A DNA stretch of 64,000 bases from Bordetella petrii (GCF_017356245.1 NZ_JAFMZZ010000001.1:2023489-2087488); one strand, 5' to 3'; numbered from the stretch's first letter, positions 41,861-51,564 are shown. Notes: generated from the sequence alone by a model not told the origin. Translations and numbers: made by a program.

Positions 41861-44800
41861 CTATGCCGCCTTGCCGACGGGCAGCGCGGCGCGATACTGC
41901 CGCAGCAGCGTGTCGCGCTGGCGCAGGGCCTGTTGTACGCTGCGCGCCTTGACGTGCCCATAGCCGCGGATGGCGTCGGGCAGTTCGGCCAGCGCCAGCG
42001 CCGCCTCGCGGTTGTCCGGGTCCAGGGTGCGCGCGAATTCGGCGGCCAGGTCCAGATAGTCCTGCGCCAGCCCGCGCTCCATGCGGCGTTCGGCGGTCTT
42101 GCCGAATACGTCCCAGGCGGTGCCGCGCAGGCGTTTCATGGGCGCCAGCGCGCGGAACACCCATTCAACCCACGGCCCGAAAGCCCGCTTGCGGGGGCGG
42201 CCCTGCGCATCGCGCAGCGCCAGGACCGGCGGCGCCAGGTGATAGCGCAGGCGGTAGTCCTTGCCGGGCTCGCCCGCGAACTGCGCGCGCAGGCGGTTCT
42301 TGAAATCGGGATGCGTATGCAGGCGCGCCACTTCGTATTCGTCTTTGTAGCTCATCAGCCTGGCCAGGTTGCGCGCCACGGCGCGGGTCAGTTCCAGCCG
42401 CTGGCCTTGCGGCAAAGCGGCTTCGCGCGCGCGCAGCGCCTCGACGGCGGCGAGGTAGCGCCGGGCGTAGCCGTCGCTCTGGTAGTCGCGCAGATGGTCC
42501 GCCAGGCGGCGGACCATGGCATCCAGCGATTCGGGCAGGTGCGCCACCCGCTGCGCCGGGGCGGGGCGCAGCGCCTGCACGCCGTGATGGGCGGCCTGGC
42601 GGCCCAGTTCGAACGCGGCCAGGTTCTTGTCCACCGCCACGCCATTGCGCGTGATCGCGTCGCGCAGGCTCTGCCGGGCGAGCGGCAGCCGGCCCTGCTG
42701 CCAGGCATAGCCCAGCAGCAGCGGATTGGCATAGATGGCGTCGCCCAGCAGCGCTTCTGAAAGCGCCCCGGCATCCAGCACATCGCACTGGCCGGACGTC
42801 GCCTGCTGCAGTGCCTGTTCGGCCCGCCCGGCCGGAAAACGCCAGCCGGGGTTGGACAGGAACGCGGCCGTGGGCGCCGCGGCGCTGTTGACCACGGCGC
42901 GGCCCCGCTGCGGCTTGAGCCGCGACAGCACATCGGGCGACGCCGCCACCAGCGCGTCGCAGCCGATGACCAGGTCGGCCTCGCCCAGCGCCACCCGGGT
43001 CGATTGCAGGCCGTCCGGGCTCGCGGCCAGCTGCACGTGGCTGAGCACCGCGCCGCCCTTCTGGGCCAGGCCGGCCATGTCCAGCACCGTAACGCCCTTG
43101 CCTTCGATATGCGCGGCGGCGCCCAGCAGCGCGCCGACCGTCACCACACCGGTGCCGCCCACGCCCGCGACCACGATGCGATAGGCCTGGCCGGCGGGAA
43201 TGGCCGCCGGCGCAGCGGGCGGCGGCTCGGCCAGCACGGCGCGCGCGGCCGGTTCGGGCTTGCGCGGCACGGCGCCTTCGGCGGTGACGAAGCTGGGGCA
43301 GAAGCCCTCGACACAGGAGAAATCCTTGTTGCAGGACGACTGGTTGATGCGCCGCTTGGTGCCCATGGGCGTGTCCAGCGGCTCGACCGACAGGCAGTTG
43401 GATTGCACCGAGCAATCGCCGCAGCCTTCGCACACAGCTTCGTTGATGAACGCGCGCCGCGCCGGATCGGGATACGCGCCGCGCTTGCGGCGGCGGCGTT
43501 TTTCGGTGGCGCAGGTCTGGTCGTAGATCAGCACGGTGGCGCCGGGCACTTCGCGCAGTTCGCGCTGCACCGCATCCAGTTCCCGGCGGTGGTGCACGGC
43601 CACGCCGGACGGCAGCGTGCCGGCCGGGTATTTGTGCGGCTCGTCGGTCACGACCACGGCGCGCGCCACGCCTTCGGCCAGCACCTGCGCCGCGATCCGC
43701 GGCACGGTAAGCACGCCGTCCACCGGCTGGCCGCCGGTCATGGCCACGGCATCGTTGAACAGGATCTTGTACGTGATGCCGGCCTTGGCCGCGACAGCGG
43801 CGCGAATGGCCAGCAGGCCGGAATGAAAGTACGTGCCGTCGCCCAGGTTGGCGAAGATATGCCGCTCGCTGGTGAAATCCTTCTGTCCCAGCCAGGCCAC
43901 GCCTTCGCCGCCCATCTGGCTGAAGGTGTCGGTATTGCGGTCCATCCACATCGCCATGTAGTGGCAGCCGATGCCGGCCACGGCGCGCGAGCCTTCGGGC
44001 ACGCGCGTGGACGTGTTGTGCGGGCAGCCCGAACAGAACCACGGCTTGCGCTCTTCGACCAGGATGGGGCGCGACGCCTCGCGTTCCTTGGCGTCGATCA
44101 CGGCCAGCCGCGCGGCAATGCGCGCGCGCAGGCCGTCGGGCAATTGCGCCTTTTCCAGGCGGGCGGCGATGGCACGCGCGATCAGCGCGGGCGACAATTC
44201 ATAGCGGGCCGGCAACAGCCAGCCGCCGCGCGGCACCGACCATTCGCCGCCGCCATTGCTGCGCTCGTCGAATTTGCCGTAGATGCGCGGGCGCACGTCG
44301 TCGCGCCAGTTGTACAGCTCTTCCTTCAATGCATATTCGAGGATCTGCCGCTTTTCCTCGACCACCAGGATTTCATGCAGGCCGGTTGCGAATGCCCGCG
44401 CGTCCTGCGCGTCCAGCGGCCAGATGCATCCGACTTTCATCAGGCGTATGCCCACGGCGCGGCAGGCCTCGTCGTCCAGCCCCAGGTCGCACAGCGCCTG
44501 CCGCACATCCAGATAGGCCTTGCCTGCGGCCATGATGCCGAAGCGGGCCTGCGGGCCATCGATCACCACGCGGTTCAGCCGATTGGCGCGCACGTATTCC
44601 AGCGCCGCGTACCATTTGTGGTCCAGCAGGCGGGCTTCCTGCGCCAGCGGCGTATCGGGCCAGCGGATATTCAGGCCGCCTTCGGGCAACGGACCGGCCG
44701 GCAGCACCACCCGCAGCCGCGCGGGGTCGACCTGCACCGAGGCGCTGGACTCCACCACGTCGGTCACGCACTTCATCGCCACCCACAGGCCGGTATAGCG

Positions 44801-45382
44801 GCTCATGGCCCAGCCGTGCAGGCCATAGTCCAGGTATTCCTGCACATTGGCGGGGTACAGCACCGGAATGCCGCTGGCGATCAGCACGTGCTCGGACTGG
44901 TGCGCCACCGACGAGGATTTGGCCGCGTGGTCGTCGCCGGCCAGCAGCAGCACGCCGCCGTGCGCGGCCGTGCCCGCCGAGTTGGCATGCTTGAGCACGT
45001 CGATGGAACGATCCACTCCCGGCCCCTTGCCGTACCACATACCGAATACACCGTCGCGCGCCGCGCCGGGAAACAGGTTCAGCTGCTGGGATCCCCACAC
45101 CGCCGTGGCGGCCAGGTCTTCGTTCAGGCCCGGCTGGAAGACCACGTCGTGCGCCTGCAGCTGCGCCCTGGATTTCCACAGCGCCAGATCCAGGCCGCCC
45201 AGCGGCGACCCCCGGTAGCCCGACACGTAGCCGGCGGTGTTCAGCCCGGCCTGCCGGTCGCGGATTTTCTGCAGCAGGGGCAATTGCGCCAGCGCCTGGG
45301 TGCCGCTCAGGTAGGCGCGGCCGGTGTCGAACCCAGGCGGCGCGTCGAGGGCCGGCGCGGCGGCCGAAAGCGGGGTATCCAT
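41861..45382 (-). CDS. indolepyruvate ferredoxin oxidoreductase family protein (fused)
   Basis: 1173 residues. The N-terminal part (to about 700) resembles the IorA-type TPP enzyme: GYRGSPLGGLDLALW, PGLNEDLAATAVWGSQQ, CSGCPHNTSTRVPEGSRAVAGIGCHYMA and NLGDGTYFHSGLLAIRAA. A ferredoxin-like Cys set follows (CEGCGDCSVQSNC ... CNKDFSCVEGFC). The C-terminal part from about 745 is an IorB/gamma domain (AGVGGTGVVTVGALLG). It oxidatively decarboxylates arylpyruvates to acyl-CoA with ferredoxin. Fused enzymes of this length are common in betaproteobacteria. It is divergent from a LysR regulator that likely controls it. Confidence 0.93.
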   Translation of the reverse strand: MDTPLSAAAPALDAPPGFDTGRAYLSGTQALAQLPLLQKIRDRQAGLNTAGYVSGYRGSPLGGLDLALWKSRAQLQAHDVVFQPGLNEDLAATAVWGSQQLNLFPGAARDGVFGMWYGKGPGVDRSIDVLKHANSAGTAAHGGVLLLAGDDHAAKSSSVAHQSEHVLIASGIPVLYPANVQEYLDYGLHGWAMSRYTGLWVAMKCVTDVVESSASVQVDPARLRVVLPAGPLPEGGLNIRWPDTPLAQEARLLDHKWYAALEYVRANRLNRVVIDGPQARFGIMAAGKAYLDVRQALCDLGLDDEACRAVGIRLMKVGCIWPLDAQDARAFATGLHEILVVEEKRQILEYALKEELYNWRDDVRPRIYGKFDERSNGGGEWSVPRGGWLLPARYELSPALIARAIAARLEKAQLPDGLRARIAARLAVIDAKEREASRPILVEERKPWFCSGCPHNTSTRVPEGSRAVAGIGCHYMAMWMDRNTDTFSQMGGEGVAWLGQKDFTSERHIFANLGDGTYFHSGLLAIRAAVAAKAGITYKILFNDAVAMTGGQPVDGVLTVPRIAAQVLAEGVARAVVVTDEPHKYPAGTLPSGVAVHHRRELDAVQRELREVPGATVLIYDQTCATEKRRRRKRGAYPDPARRAFINEAVCEGCGDCSVQSNCLSVEPLDTPMGTKRRINQSSCNKDFSCVEGFCPSFVTAEGAVPRKPEPAARAVLAEPPPAAPAAIPAGQAYRIVVAGVGGTGVVTVGALLGAAAHIEGKGVTVLDMAGLAQKGGAVLSHVQLAASPDGLQSTRVALGEADLVIGCDALVAASPDVLSRLKPQRGRAVVNSAAAPTAAFLSNPGWRFPAGRAEQALQQATSGQCDVLDAGALSEALLGDAIYANPLLLGYAWQQGRLPLARQSLRDAITRNGVAVDKNLAAFELGRQAAHHGVQALRPAPAQRVAHLPESLDAMVRRLADHLRDYQSDGYARRYLAAVEALRAREAALPQGQRLELTRAVARNLARLMSYKDEYEVARLHTHPDFKNRLRAQFAGEPGKDYRLRYHLAPPVLALRDAQGRPRKRAFGPWVEWVFRALAPMKRLRGTAWDVFGKTAERRMERGLAQDYLDLAAEFARTLDPDNREAALALAELPDAIRGYGHVKARSVQQALRQRDTLLRQYRAALPVGKAA

Positions 45383-45430
45383 GGCAGTTGTCTCCTGTGT
45401 GCCGGCATATTTCCGCGCAGTGTAGGAACA

Positions 45431-45482
45431 GACATGGTTATCGTATATTCATATATTCTGGTATCAGGTATCTGAAAAACAC
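45431..45482. promoter_or_regulatory. divergent promoter/operator region of the LysR and oxidoreductase genes
   Basis: This AT-rich spacer holds two in-line repeats: ATATTC twice (TATATTCATATATTC) and GGTAT twice (GGTATCAGGTATCTG). It contrasts with the GC-rich genes on both sides. Such repeats are compatible with a LysR binding region, though no clean T-N11-A palindrome stands out. Confidence 0.4.
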
Positions 45483-46388
45483 ATGCCTAAAGACATCACC
45501 CTGCGCCAGCTGCGCTATTTTTCCGCGGCGGCCCGCAGCGGCCGGCTTTCCATGGCGGCCACCGACGAACACGTATCGCAGTCCGCCATTACCAACGCCG
45601 TGCTGGCGCTGGAAGCGCAATTGGGCGTGCGCCTGTTCGACCGCCATCCGCACGGGGTTACGCTGACGCCCGAAGGGCACCGTTTTCACCTGCGCGCGCG
45701 CGAAGTGCTGGACACCCTGGAGGACGCGCTGCGCGAGCCCGGCTTCCAGCGCTATGCGCTGCGCGGGTCGGTGCGCATCGCGGCGTCGTACACGGTGCTG
45801 GGGTATTTTCTGCCCGACCTGCTGGCGCGCTTCCGCAAACGCTACCCGGACGTGGTGCTGGAACTGGTCGACATGGACCGGCCCGCCATCGAAGCCGCCG
45901 TCGCCAGCGGCGAAATGGAACTGGGCGTGGCGCTGCTTTCCAACATGGAAAAGCGCCAACGCTTCGGCCACCATGTGCTGGTCAAATCGCGCCGCCAGCT
46001 GTGGACGGCAGCGGGACACCCCCTGCTGGAACGCCCCGCGCCCACGCTGGCCGATATTGCCGGGCACCCGTACATCCTGCTGGAAATGGACGAAGGCGAG
46101 CAGTCGACGCTGGGCTACTGGCAGGCCCACGGCCTGCGGCCCGACATCGCCTTCCGGACGCGCTCGATGGAGGCCCTGCGCGGACTGGTGGCGCACGGCT
46201 TCGGGGTCACCATGCTGTCGGACATGGTGTACCGGCCATGGTCGCTGGAGGGCCGCAAGATAGAGGCAGTACCCATTGCCGACGCCGTGCCGGCCATGGA
46301 AGCGGGGCTGCTGTGGCACCCCCGCGCAGCCCTGGCCAGGCCGGCCGAGGCGTTCCGGCAGTTCATGATCTATGCCTGCGGCACCTGA
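45483..46388 (+). CDS. LysR-family transcriptional regulator
   Basis: 301 residues. HTH at residues 6-65 (LRQLRYFSAAARSGRLSMAATDEHVSQSAITNAVLALEAQLGVRLFDRHPHGVTLTPEG) and the effector-binding domain from about 90. It is divergent from the indolepyruvate oxidoreductase gene and probably activates it. Its 3' end overlaps the convergent TetR gene by 19 nt (46370-46388). Confidence 0.93.
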   Translation: MPKDITLRQLRYFSAAARSGRLSMAATDEHVSQSAITNAVLALEAQLGVRLFDRHPHGVTLTPEGHRFHLRAREVLDTLEDALREPGFQRYALRGSVRIAASYTVLGYFLPDLLARFRKRYPDVVLELVDMDRPAIEAAVASGEMELGVALLSNMEKRQRFGHHVLVKSRRQLWTAAGHPLLERPAPTLADIAGHPYILLEMDEGEQSTLGYWQAHGLRPDIAFRTRSMEALRGLVAHGFGVTMLSDMVYRPWSLEGRKIEAVPIADAVPAMEAGLLWHPRAALARPAEAFRQFMIYACGT

Positions 46389-47026
46389 TCGTCCGCCCCG
46401 GCGCCCAGGCTGCGCAGATAAGCGCAGAACATGTCGGACATGGCCTGGGCGTAGGCCTCGATTTCCTGCTCGGTGCGGGGGCTTTCCGAGAACTGCTTGC
46501 CCGCGGCGCTGAGCGTCGTGGTGATCAGGTTGGCCGCCGATAAGCAGGCCGCGTCCGAAGCGCCGGGCAGGGCCTGCCGCATGAAAGCCTGCACGGTGCG
46601 ATGCCCCTCTGCCTTGGCCTCTTTGGCCTGCGGCGCGGCGCGATAAAGCGGCGCGGCATCGCTGAGCGCCACGCGCATGGCGGCCTCGTCGCATTCCGAG
46701 CGGATGAAGGCGTGCACCAGCGCGCGCACCCGGTCCAGCGGCGGCCGGCGCGCATCTTCGAGAATATTGCGCAGCAGCGCCGAGGTCTGCCGCCATTCAT
46801 CGCTTTGCAGCCGGAAAAGAATCGCGGCCTTGTTGGGAAAGTACTGGTACAGCGACCCGATGCTGACCCCGGCCTGCTCGGCCACCCGCGCGGTGGTGAA
46901 GCGCCGCGCGCCCTCTTTGGCCAAAACCTGAGCCGCGGCCTGCAGAACCGCGGCGACCAGGCTTGCCGAACGCGCCTGCCTGGGCTGTTTGCGCGAGGAA
47001 ATCTGCGGGTCTGCGTGGCGAGTCAT
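46370..47026 (-). CDS. TetR-family transcriptional regulator
   Basis: 218 residues. The HTH is at about residues 20-65 (LVAAVLQAAAQVLAKEGARRFTTARVAEQAGVSIGSLYQYFPNKAAIL), with the family-typical GSLYQYFPNK helix. The C-terminal helical domain has two Cys. The ATG at 47024-47026 was chosen over a longer frame. It is divergent from the O-methyltransferase gene and probably represses it through the palindrome at 47069-47083. Confidence 0.92.
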   Translation of the reverse strand: MTRHADPQISSRKQPRQARSASLVAAVLQAAAQVLAKEGARRFTTARVAEQAGVSIGSLYQYFPNKAAILFRLQSDEWRQTSALLRNILEDARRPPLDRVRALVHAFIRSECDEAAMRVALSDAAPLYRAAPQAKEAKAEGHRTVQAFMRQALPGASDAACLSAANLITTTLSAAGKQFSESPRTEQEIEAYAQAMSDMFCAYLRSLGAGADDQVPQA

Positions 47027-47068
47027 GGCGGCTGGCGGGAATGCGAATAGAAAACCTGAATGTTTCGT

Positions 47069-47083
47069 CGCATTATAGATGCG
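47069..47083. promoter_or_regulatory. candidate TetR operator
   Basis: CGCAT, spacer TATAG, ATGCG: a perfect 5-bp inverted repeat in the 83-nt gap between the TetR gene and the methyltransferase gene, 27 nt before the latter's start. The spacer TATAG may also be part of a -10 box. Confidence 0.5.
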
Positions 47084-47109
47084 CCTACTCCACACACAGG
47101 ATCTCGTCC

Positions 47110-47775
47110 ATGACTACCCTTGCCCACCCCACCGTCGCGTCGCTGCTGGACCGCCTGTTCGCCGAAGCGGATGCCCTGGCGCCCGCCGCCGGCGCCGTCT
47201 TCGCCGGCCTTTCCGAGACCGAGCAGGACCGCCTGATGCGCAGCAGGACCGATTACCGCGACCTTTATGGCCGCCTGAAAGACGCGCCGCTGCCCGTATC
47301 GCGCGAGACAGGCACGCTGCTTTACATGCTGGCGCGCGGCGGCAAGGCGCGAAGCATCGTCGAATTCGGCACCTCGTTCGGTATTTCGACGCTGCACCTG
47401 GCCGCCGCCCTGCGCGACAACGGCGGAGGCCGCCTGATCACCAGCGAGTTCGAGCCGTCGAAAGTGGCACGGGCCCAGGCCAATCTGGCGGCTGGCGGCC
47501 TGGCCGACCTGGTGGAGTTCCGCGCGGGCGACGCGCTGCAGACCTTGCGCGACGACCTGCCGCCGGCCATCGACCTGGTGCTGCTGGACGGCGCCAAGGC
47601 GCTCTACCCCGACATCCTGGCGCTACTGGAAAGCCGCCTGCGGCCCGGCGCGTACATCGTCGCGGACAATGCCGACTACAGCCCCGACTATCTGGCATAC
47701 GTACGGTCGCCGGCGCACGGCTATCTGTCCACGCCGTTCGGCGGCGACGTCGAGCTTTCCATCCGCCTGGGCTGA
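47110..47775 (+). CDS. class I SAM-dependent O-methyltransferase family protein
   Basis: 221 residues. The SAM-binding motif is IVEFGTSFGISTLHLAAAL (about residue 85), then the acidic LITSEFEPSK strand and VLLDGAKALYPDILALLESRLRPGAYIVADNA, which follow the catechol O-methyltransferase pattern (metal Asp and Asn). The substrate is unknown. It is divergent from a TetR repressor, a layout common for detoxification genes. The gap to moeB is 29 nt and holds a GC-rich hairpin (47782-47800, 9-bp arms). Confidence 0.87.
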   Translation: MTTLAHPTVASLLDRLFAEADALAPAAGAVFAGLSETEQDRLMRSRTDYRDLYGRLKDAPLPVSRETGTLLYMLARGGKARSIVEFGTSFGISTLHLAAALRDNGGGRLITSEFEPSKVARAQANLAAGGLADLVEFRAGDALQTLRDDLPPAIDLVLLDGAKALYPDILALLESRLRPGAYIVADNADYSPDYLAYVRSPAHGYLSTPFGGDVELSIRLG

Positions 47776-47804
47776 AGGCATGCCGGCCGCGGCGGCCGGC
47801 GGGG

Positions 47805-48563
47805 TCATCGCCTGTGGGCCGGGCCGCACACCGCGCATTCCGGGTCGCGCTGCACATTGACGCTGCGCCACTGCATGGTGCGCACGTCCAGCCACAGCAG
47901 CCGGCCCGACAGGCTTTCGCCGATGCCGGCCAGCAGCTTCAGGGCTTCGGCCGCCTGCATGGCGCCGATAATGCCCACCAGCGGCGCGAACACGCCCATG
48001 GTGGCGCAATTGGCCTCTTCGACCTCGTCGGCTTCGGGAAACAGGCAGTGATAGCAGGGGGCGTCGTCGCGGCGCAGGTCGTACACGCTGACCTGGCCGT
48101 CGAAGCGGATGGCCGCCCCGGACACCAGCGGCTTGCGGTGATGCACGCAGGCGCGGTTGATGGCGTGCCGCGTGGTGAAGTTGTCGGTGCAGTCCAGCAC
48201 CAGGTCGGCCGCCGCCACGGCGTCGTCCAGGCGCTGACCGTCCAGGCGCTCGACGCGCGGCGTGACGCGGGTTTCGGGGTTGTAGGCAGCCAGCGTGTCG
48301 CGCCCCGATTCGGCCTTGGGCCGGCCGACGCTGGCGTCGACGTGCAATATCTGGCGCTGCAGGTTGCTGAGCTCGACGATGTCGTCATCGGCCAGGGTGA
48401 TGTCGCCCACCCCCGCGGTGGCCAGGTACAGCGCCGCGGGCGACCCCAGGCCGCCCGCACCAACGATCAGGACCTTGCCGGCCAGGAATTTTTCCTGGCC
48501 TTCGATGCCCAGCTCGTCGAGCAGGATGTGCCGGGCATAGCGCAGCAACTGCTGGTCGTTCAT
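47805..48563 (-). CDS. moeB: MoeB/ThiF-family sulfur-carrier adenylyltransferase
   Basis: 252 residues. ATP-binding motif VLIVGAGGLGSPAALYLATAGVG, then DDDIVELSNLQRQ, DCTDNFTTRHAINRAC, the zinc Cys pairs CYHC and CAVC, and the Cys in EEANCATMG. It adenylates the C-terminus of MoaD and/or ThiS; no C-terminal rhodanese domain is fused. In this window it can serve both the molybdenum-cofactor and thiamine routes, which is inference. The ATG overlaps the ctpA stop as ATGA. Confidence 0.93.
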   Translation of the reverse strand: MNDQQLLRYARHILLDELGIEGQEKFLAGKVLIVGAGGLGSPAALYLATAGVGDITLADDDIVELSNLQRQILHVDASVGRPKAESGRDTLAAYNPETRVTPRVERLDGQRLDDAVAAADLVLDCTDNFTTRHAINRACVHHRKPLVSGAAIRFDGQVSVYDLRRDDAPCYHCLFPEADEVEEANCATMGVFAPLVGIIGAMQAAEALKLLAGIGESLSGRLLWLDVRTMQWRSVNVQRDPECAVCGPAHRR

Positions 48564-50002
48564 TTTTCCTTGGCGGGCTGGACTCCGGACGGCGTGATGG
48601 TCAGGCGCTCGGGCGTGCCGACGCCCGGCTTGGCCGAGGCCTTGGCCTGCGCGCGCGCGCTGCCCTTCTGCACCGGCTTGCCGGCCAGCAGGTTCAGGGC
48701 CTGCTGCAGTTGGAAATCGTCTTTGCCGCCGAACTCGAACATCTTGACCGGCGCGGGCGTGTCGGGGGCGTCGGGCGAAGACTTGACCTCGTCGCTCTGG
48801 TTGTTGGCCAGGTGGCGCTGCAGGTCGGCTTCGCGCGGCAGGCGGAACAGGTCGCCTTCGGCGGTGTCGGCCACCACGTAGTCGGGCTCGATGCCGGTGG
48901 CCTGGATGGAACGGCCGCTGGGCGTGAAATAGCGCGACGTGGTGAGCTTGACGCCGGTGTCCTGGGAAAGCGGCAGGATGATCTGCACCGAGCCCTTGCC
49001 GAACGTGCGGTTGCCCAGCACCTTGGCGCGCTTGTGGTCTTGCAGGGCGCCCGCCACGATTTCAGAGGCCGAGGCCGAGCCCACGTTGACCAGCACCACC
49101 ATGGGCACCTTCTTGACCCATGCGGGCAGGCCCGACAGGTAGTTGCCTTCGCCGCGCGCATACTCGGCCGGCGTGGCCAGGTACTTGTGGCGCGAATCGG
49201 GCGTGCGGCCGTCGGTGGACACCACCAGCACGTCGGGCGGCAGGAACGCCGCGGCCACGCCGATGGCGCTGGTAAGCAGGCCGCCCGGGTCGTTGCGCAG
49301 GTCGAGCACCAGGCTCTTGGGTTCGGCCTTGGCGCCCAGTTCTTTCAGCTGGCGGGCCAGGTCGGCGCCGGTTTTTTCCTGGAACTGCGCGATGCGCACG
49401 TAGGCCACGCCGTTGTCGAGCATCTTGCTGCGCACGCTGCGCACCTTGATGATGTCGCGCACGATGTGCACCACCACCGGCTGCGGGTTGTCGGCGCGCA
49501 TGATGGTCAGCGTGATGGGCGTCTTGGGGGCGCCGCGCATGAGCTTGACCGCTTCGCTCAGCGACATGCCCTTGGTGGGCGTGTCGTCGATCTTGATGAT
49601 GAGGTCGCCGGCCAGCACGCCGGCGCGCGCGGCCGGCGTGTCTTCGATGGGCGAGATGACCTTGACGAAGCCGTCTTCGGCGCCGACCTCGATGCCCAGG
49701 CCGCCGAATTCGCCCTGCGTGGTGGTCTGCATTTCGCGGAACGCGTCGGCATCCAGGTAGGCGGAATGGGGGTCCAGGTTGGACACCATGCCCGAAATGG
49801 CATTGTCGATCAGGGTCTTGTCGTCGACCGCCTCGACGTAGTTGTTCTTGATGGCGGCGAACACGTTGCTGAGCTGCCTGAGTTCATCGAGCGGCAGCGG
49901 GCTGCCGCGCTGCGCCAGTGCCGTGACACCTACGCTGAGCAAGATGCCCGCCACCACGCCGATGGCAACCAAACCGAAACCGCGAAACTTGCGAGTGCCC
50001 AT
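48560..50002 (-). CDS. ctpA: C-terminal processing peptidase (S41 family)
   Basis: 480 residues. An N-terminal signal/anchor helix (VAIGVVAGILLSVGVTALA) is followed by a PDZ domain (about 95-180: GGLGIEVGAEDGFVKVISPIEDTPAARAGVLAGDLIIKIDD) and the S41 protease domain with catalytic Ser in GSASASEIVAGAL and Lys in QDHKRAK. It degrades periplasmic proteins from their C-termini. The start at 50000-50002 has AGGAAG. The envC gene ends 26 nt upstream, so envC-ctpA-moeB appear to be co-transcribed. Confidence 0.96.
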   Translation of the reverse strand: MGTRKFRGFGLVAIGVVAGILLSVGVTALAQRGSPLPLDELRQLSNVFAAIKNNYVEAVDDKTLIDNAISGMVSNLDPHSAYLDADAFREMQTTTQGEFGGLGIEVGAEDGFVKVISPIEDTPAARAGVLAGDLIIKIDDTPTKGMSLSEAVKLMRGAPKTPITLTIMRADNPQPVVVHIVRDIIKVRSVRSKMLDNGVAYVRIAQFQEKTGADLARQLKELGAKAEPKSLVLDLRNDPGGLLTSAIGVAAAFLPPDVLVVSTDGRTPDSRHKYLATPAEYARGEGNYLSGLPAWVKKVPMVVLVNVGSASASEIVAGALQDHKRAKVLGNRTFGKGSVQIILPLSQDTGVKLTTSRYFTPSGRSIQATGIEPDYVVADTAEGDLFRLPREADLQRHLANNQSDEVKSSPDAPDTPAPVKMFEFGGKDDFQLQQALNLLAGKPVQKGSARAQAKASAKPGVGTPERLTITPSGVQPAKEK

Positions 50003-50028
50003 GCACACTTCCTGATTTTGATACCGGG

Positions 50029-51561
50029 TTATAGGGCCAGCCATTGGGCCGGATCCACCGGAGCGCCACGATAGCGAATCTCAAAGTATAGGCCCGATTC
50101 CACCTGCCCGCCGGTGGCGCCCACCGTGGCGATGGCGTCACCCGCGGCGACCGGGTCTCCGACCTGCTTGAGCAGGCTCTGGTTGTAAGCGTACACGGTC
50201 AGGTACTGCTTGCCGTGGTCGACGATGATCAGGTTGCCGAAGCCCCGCAGCCAATTGGCATAAACCACCGTGCCCGGCGCCACGGCCTTGACCGGCGTGC
50301 CGGCGGCCGCGCGCAGCACGATGCCGCGCCAGACGCCGCCGTCGGGCCGGTCGACCCCGAAACGCCCCTGTACCGTACCACGCACCGGCACCGGCAGGCC
50401 GTGGTGCAGGCCGTTGCCGCCCCCGGGCGGCGGAGCGGCCGCCCGGCGGGGGGCCGGGCGGCGGGCGGCTTCGTCGTCGGGCGTGTCGCCGGCGGCATCG
50501 TCGGGCCGGGCGGCGGGGCGCGCATCCGATGGCGGCGCGACCCGCCCCGAGCCGGAGCCGGCCGGCTTCAGCCCGGCGGCGTCGGGATCGGCCAGCGCCA
50601 CGGGGCCGCGCTCGCGCTCGCGCGCGGCGGCGGCCTCGACCTGCTCGCGCGCCCGCGCCGCGTCGCGCGCCTCTTCGCTGCGGCGCGCCTGGCGCGCGGC
50701 TTCGGCGCGGCGCTCGGCTTCGGCCTTGCGGCGGGCCTCTTCGGCCAGGCGGGCTTCCTGGGCGCGCCGCACGGCCTCGGCGCGGCGGCGGGCCTCTTCG
50801 GCGCGGCGCGCGGCTTCCGCCTGCTCGGCGATGGCGGTTTCCAGATCGCCGATCAGGCGCGACAGGCGGTTGTCGTCGCGGCCCAGCTGGCGGGCCTCGG
50901 CGCGCTGCGCGGCAATCTGCCCTTCCAGGCGCGCCAGCAGCGTGGCGCGTTCTTTCTGCTGGGCCACCAGTTCGGTTTTCTGTTCGGCGGCCTCGGCCGC
51001 CATGGCCTGGATGTCGGCCCGGCGCGCATCGGCCTGGCCCTGCAGCTGCGCCAGGCGGTCGATGTCCTGCCGCAGCGCGTGCACCGCCTGGGCGCGGGCC
51101 CGCGACACATAGCCCAGGTAGCCCAGGTTGCGCCCCAGCTGCTGGGGGTCGTCGCCCGACAGCAGCGCGGTCCAGGGCGACAGGCCGCTGGTGTACTGCG
51201 TGCGCAGTTGTTCGGCCAGCTGGGCGCGGCGCTGTTGCAGGGCTTGCTGCTGCTCGCCGATCTGGCGGTTCAGGCCGGCCAGCTCGGCCTCGGCGCGGCG
51301 ATTGTCGTCGGCCAGCTCGCGCAGGCGGCGATTGATGCGCGAAATGGCCGACTCGGATTCTTTCAGGGCATCGGCCGCCTCTTTGCGGGCGGCCTCGCGG
51401 CCGTCGATTTCTTTTTGCAGCGAACCGATGCGGTCGCGCAGCGCGGCTTGCTGCTTTTCGGCCTCGGACTGGCGGTCGGCCAGCTCAGAAGACGCCGCCA
51501 TGGCCGGCCACGGCGCCGCCGCCACCGCCGCCATCAACAGCAAACCCGCCGCAAACCGCAT
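50029..51561 (-). CDS. envC: EnvC-type murein hydrolase activator
   Basis: 510 residues. A signal peptide (1-22) precedes a long coiled coil (about 25-275, rich in Glu, Arg, Gln and Ala) and a Pro/Ala-rich linker. The C-terminal LytM (M23) domain starts at about 395. The LytM zinc ligands are lost: the segment before AAGTPVKAVAPG reads RPDGGVWRGIVLR, then TVYAYNQ and LYFEIR replace the usual His motifs. This is the mark of EnvC-type proteins, which activate amidases at the septum instead of cutting peptidoglycan. It is encoded 3 nt after gpmA, as in many betaproteobacteria. Confidence 0.93.
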   Translation of the reverse strand: MRFAAGLLLMAAVAAAPWPAMAASSELADRQSEAEKQQAALRDRIGSLQKEIDGREAARKEAADALKESESAISRINRRLRELADDNRRAEAELAGLNRQIGEQQQALQQRRAQLAEQLRTQYTSGLSPWTALLSGDDPQQLGRNLGYLGYVSRARAQAVHALRQDIDRLAQLQGQADARRADIQAMAAEAAEQKTELVAQQKERATLLARLEGQIAAQRAEARQLGRDDNRLSRLIGDLETAIAEQAEAARRAEEARRRAEAVRRAQEARLAEEARRKAEAERRAEAARQARRSEEARDAARAREQVEAAAARERERGPVALADPDAAGLKPAGSGSGRVAPPSDARPAARPDDAAGDTPDDEAARRPAPRRAAAPPPGGGNGLHHGLPVPVRGTVQGRFGVDRPDGGVWRGIVLRAAAGTPVKAVAPGTVVYANWLRGFGNLIIVDHGKQYLTVYAYNQSLLKQVGDPVAAGDAIATVGATGGQVESGLYFEIRYRGAPVDPAQWLAL

Positions 51562-51564
51562 GAA

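Noticed and set aside
41861..45382. Separate iorA and iorB genes
   Set aside because: The frame is continuous through both regions with no internal stop and keeps both sets of motifs, so it is one fused protein.
50529..51335. Arg-rich ORF opposite envC (also the 930-codon frame 50215-53007)
   Set aside because: It is antisense to the EnvC coiled coil, whose codon bias produces long open frames on the other strand.
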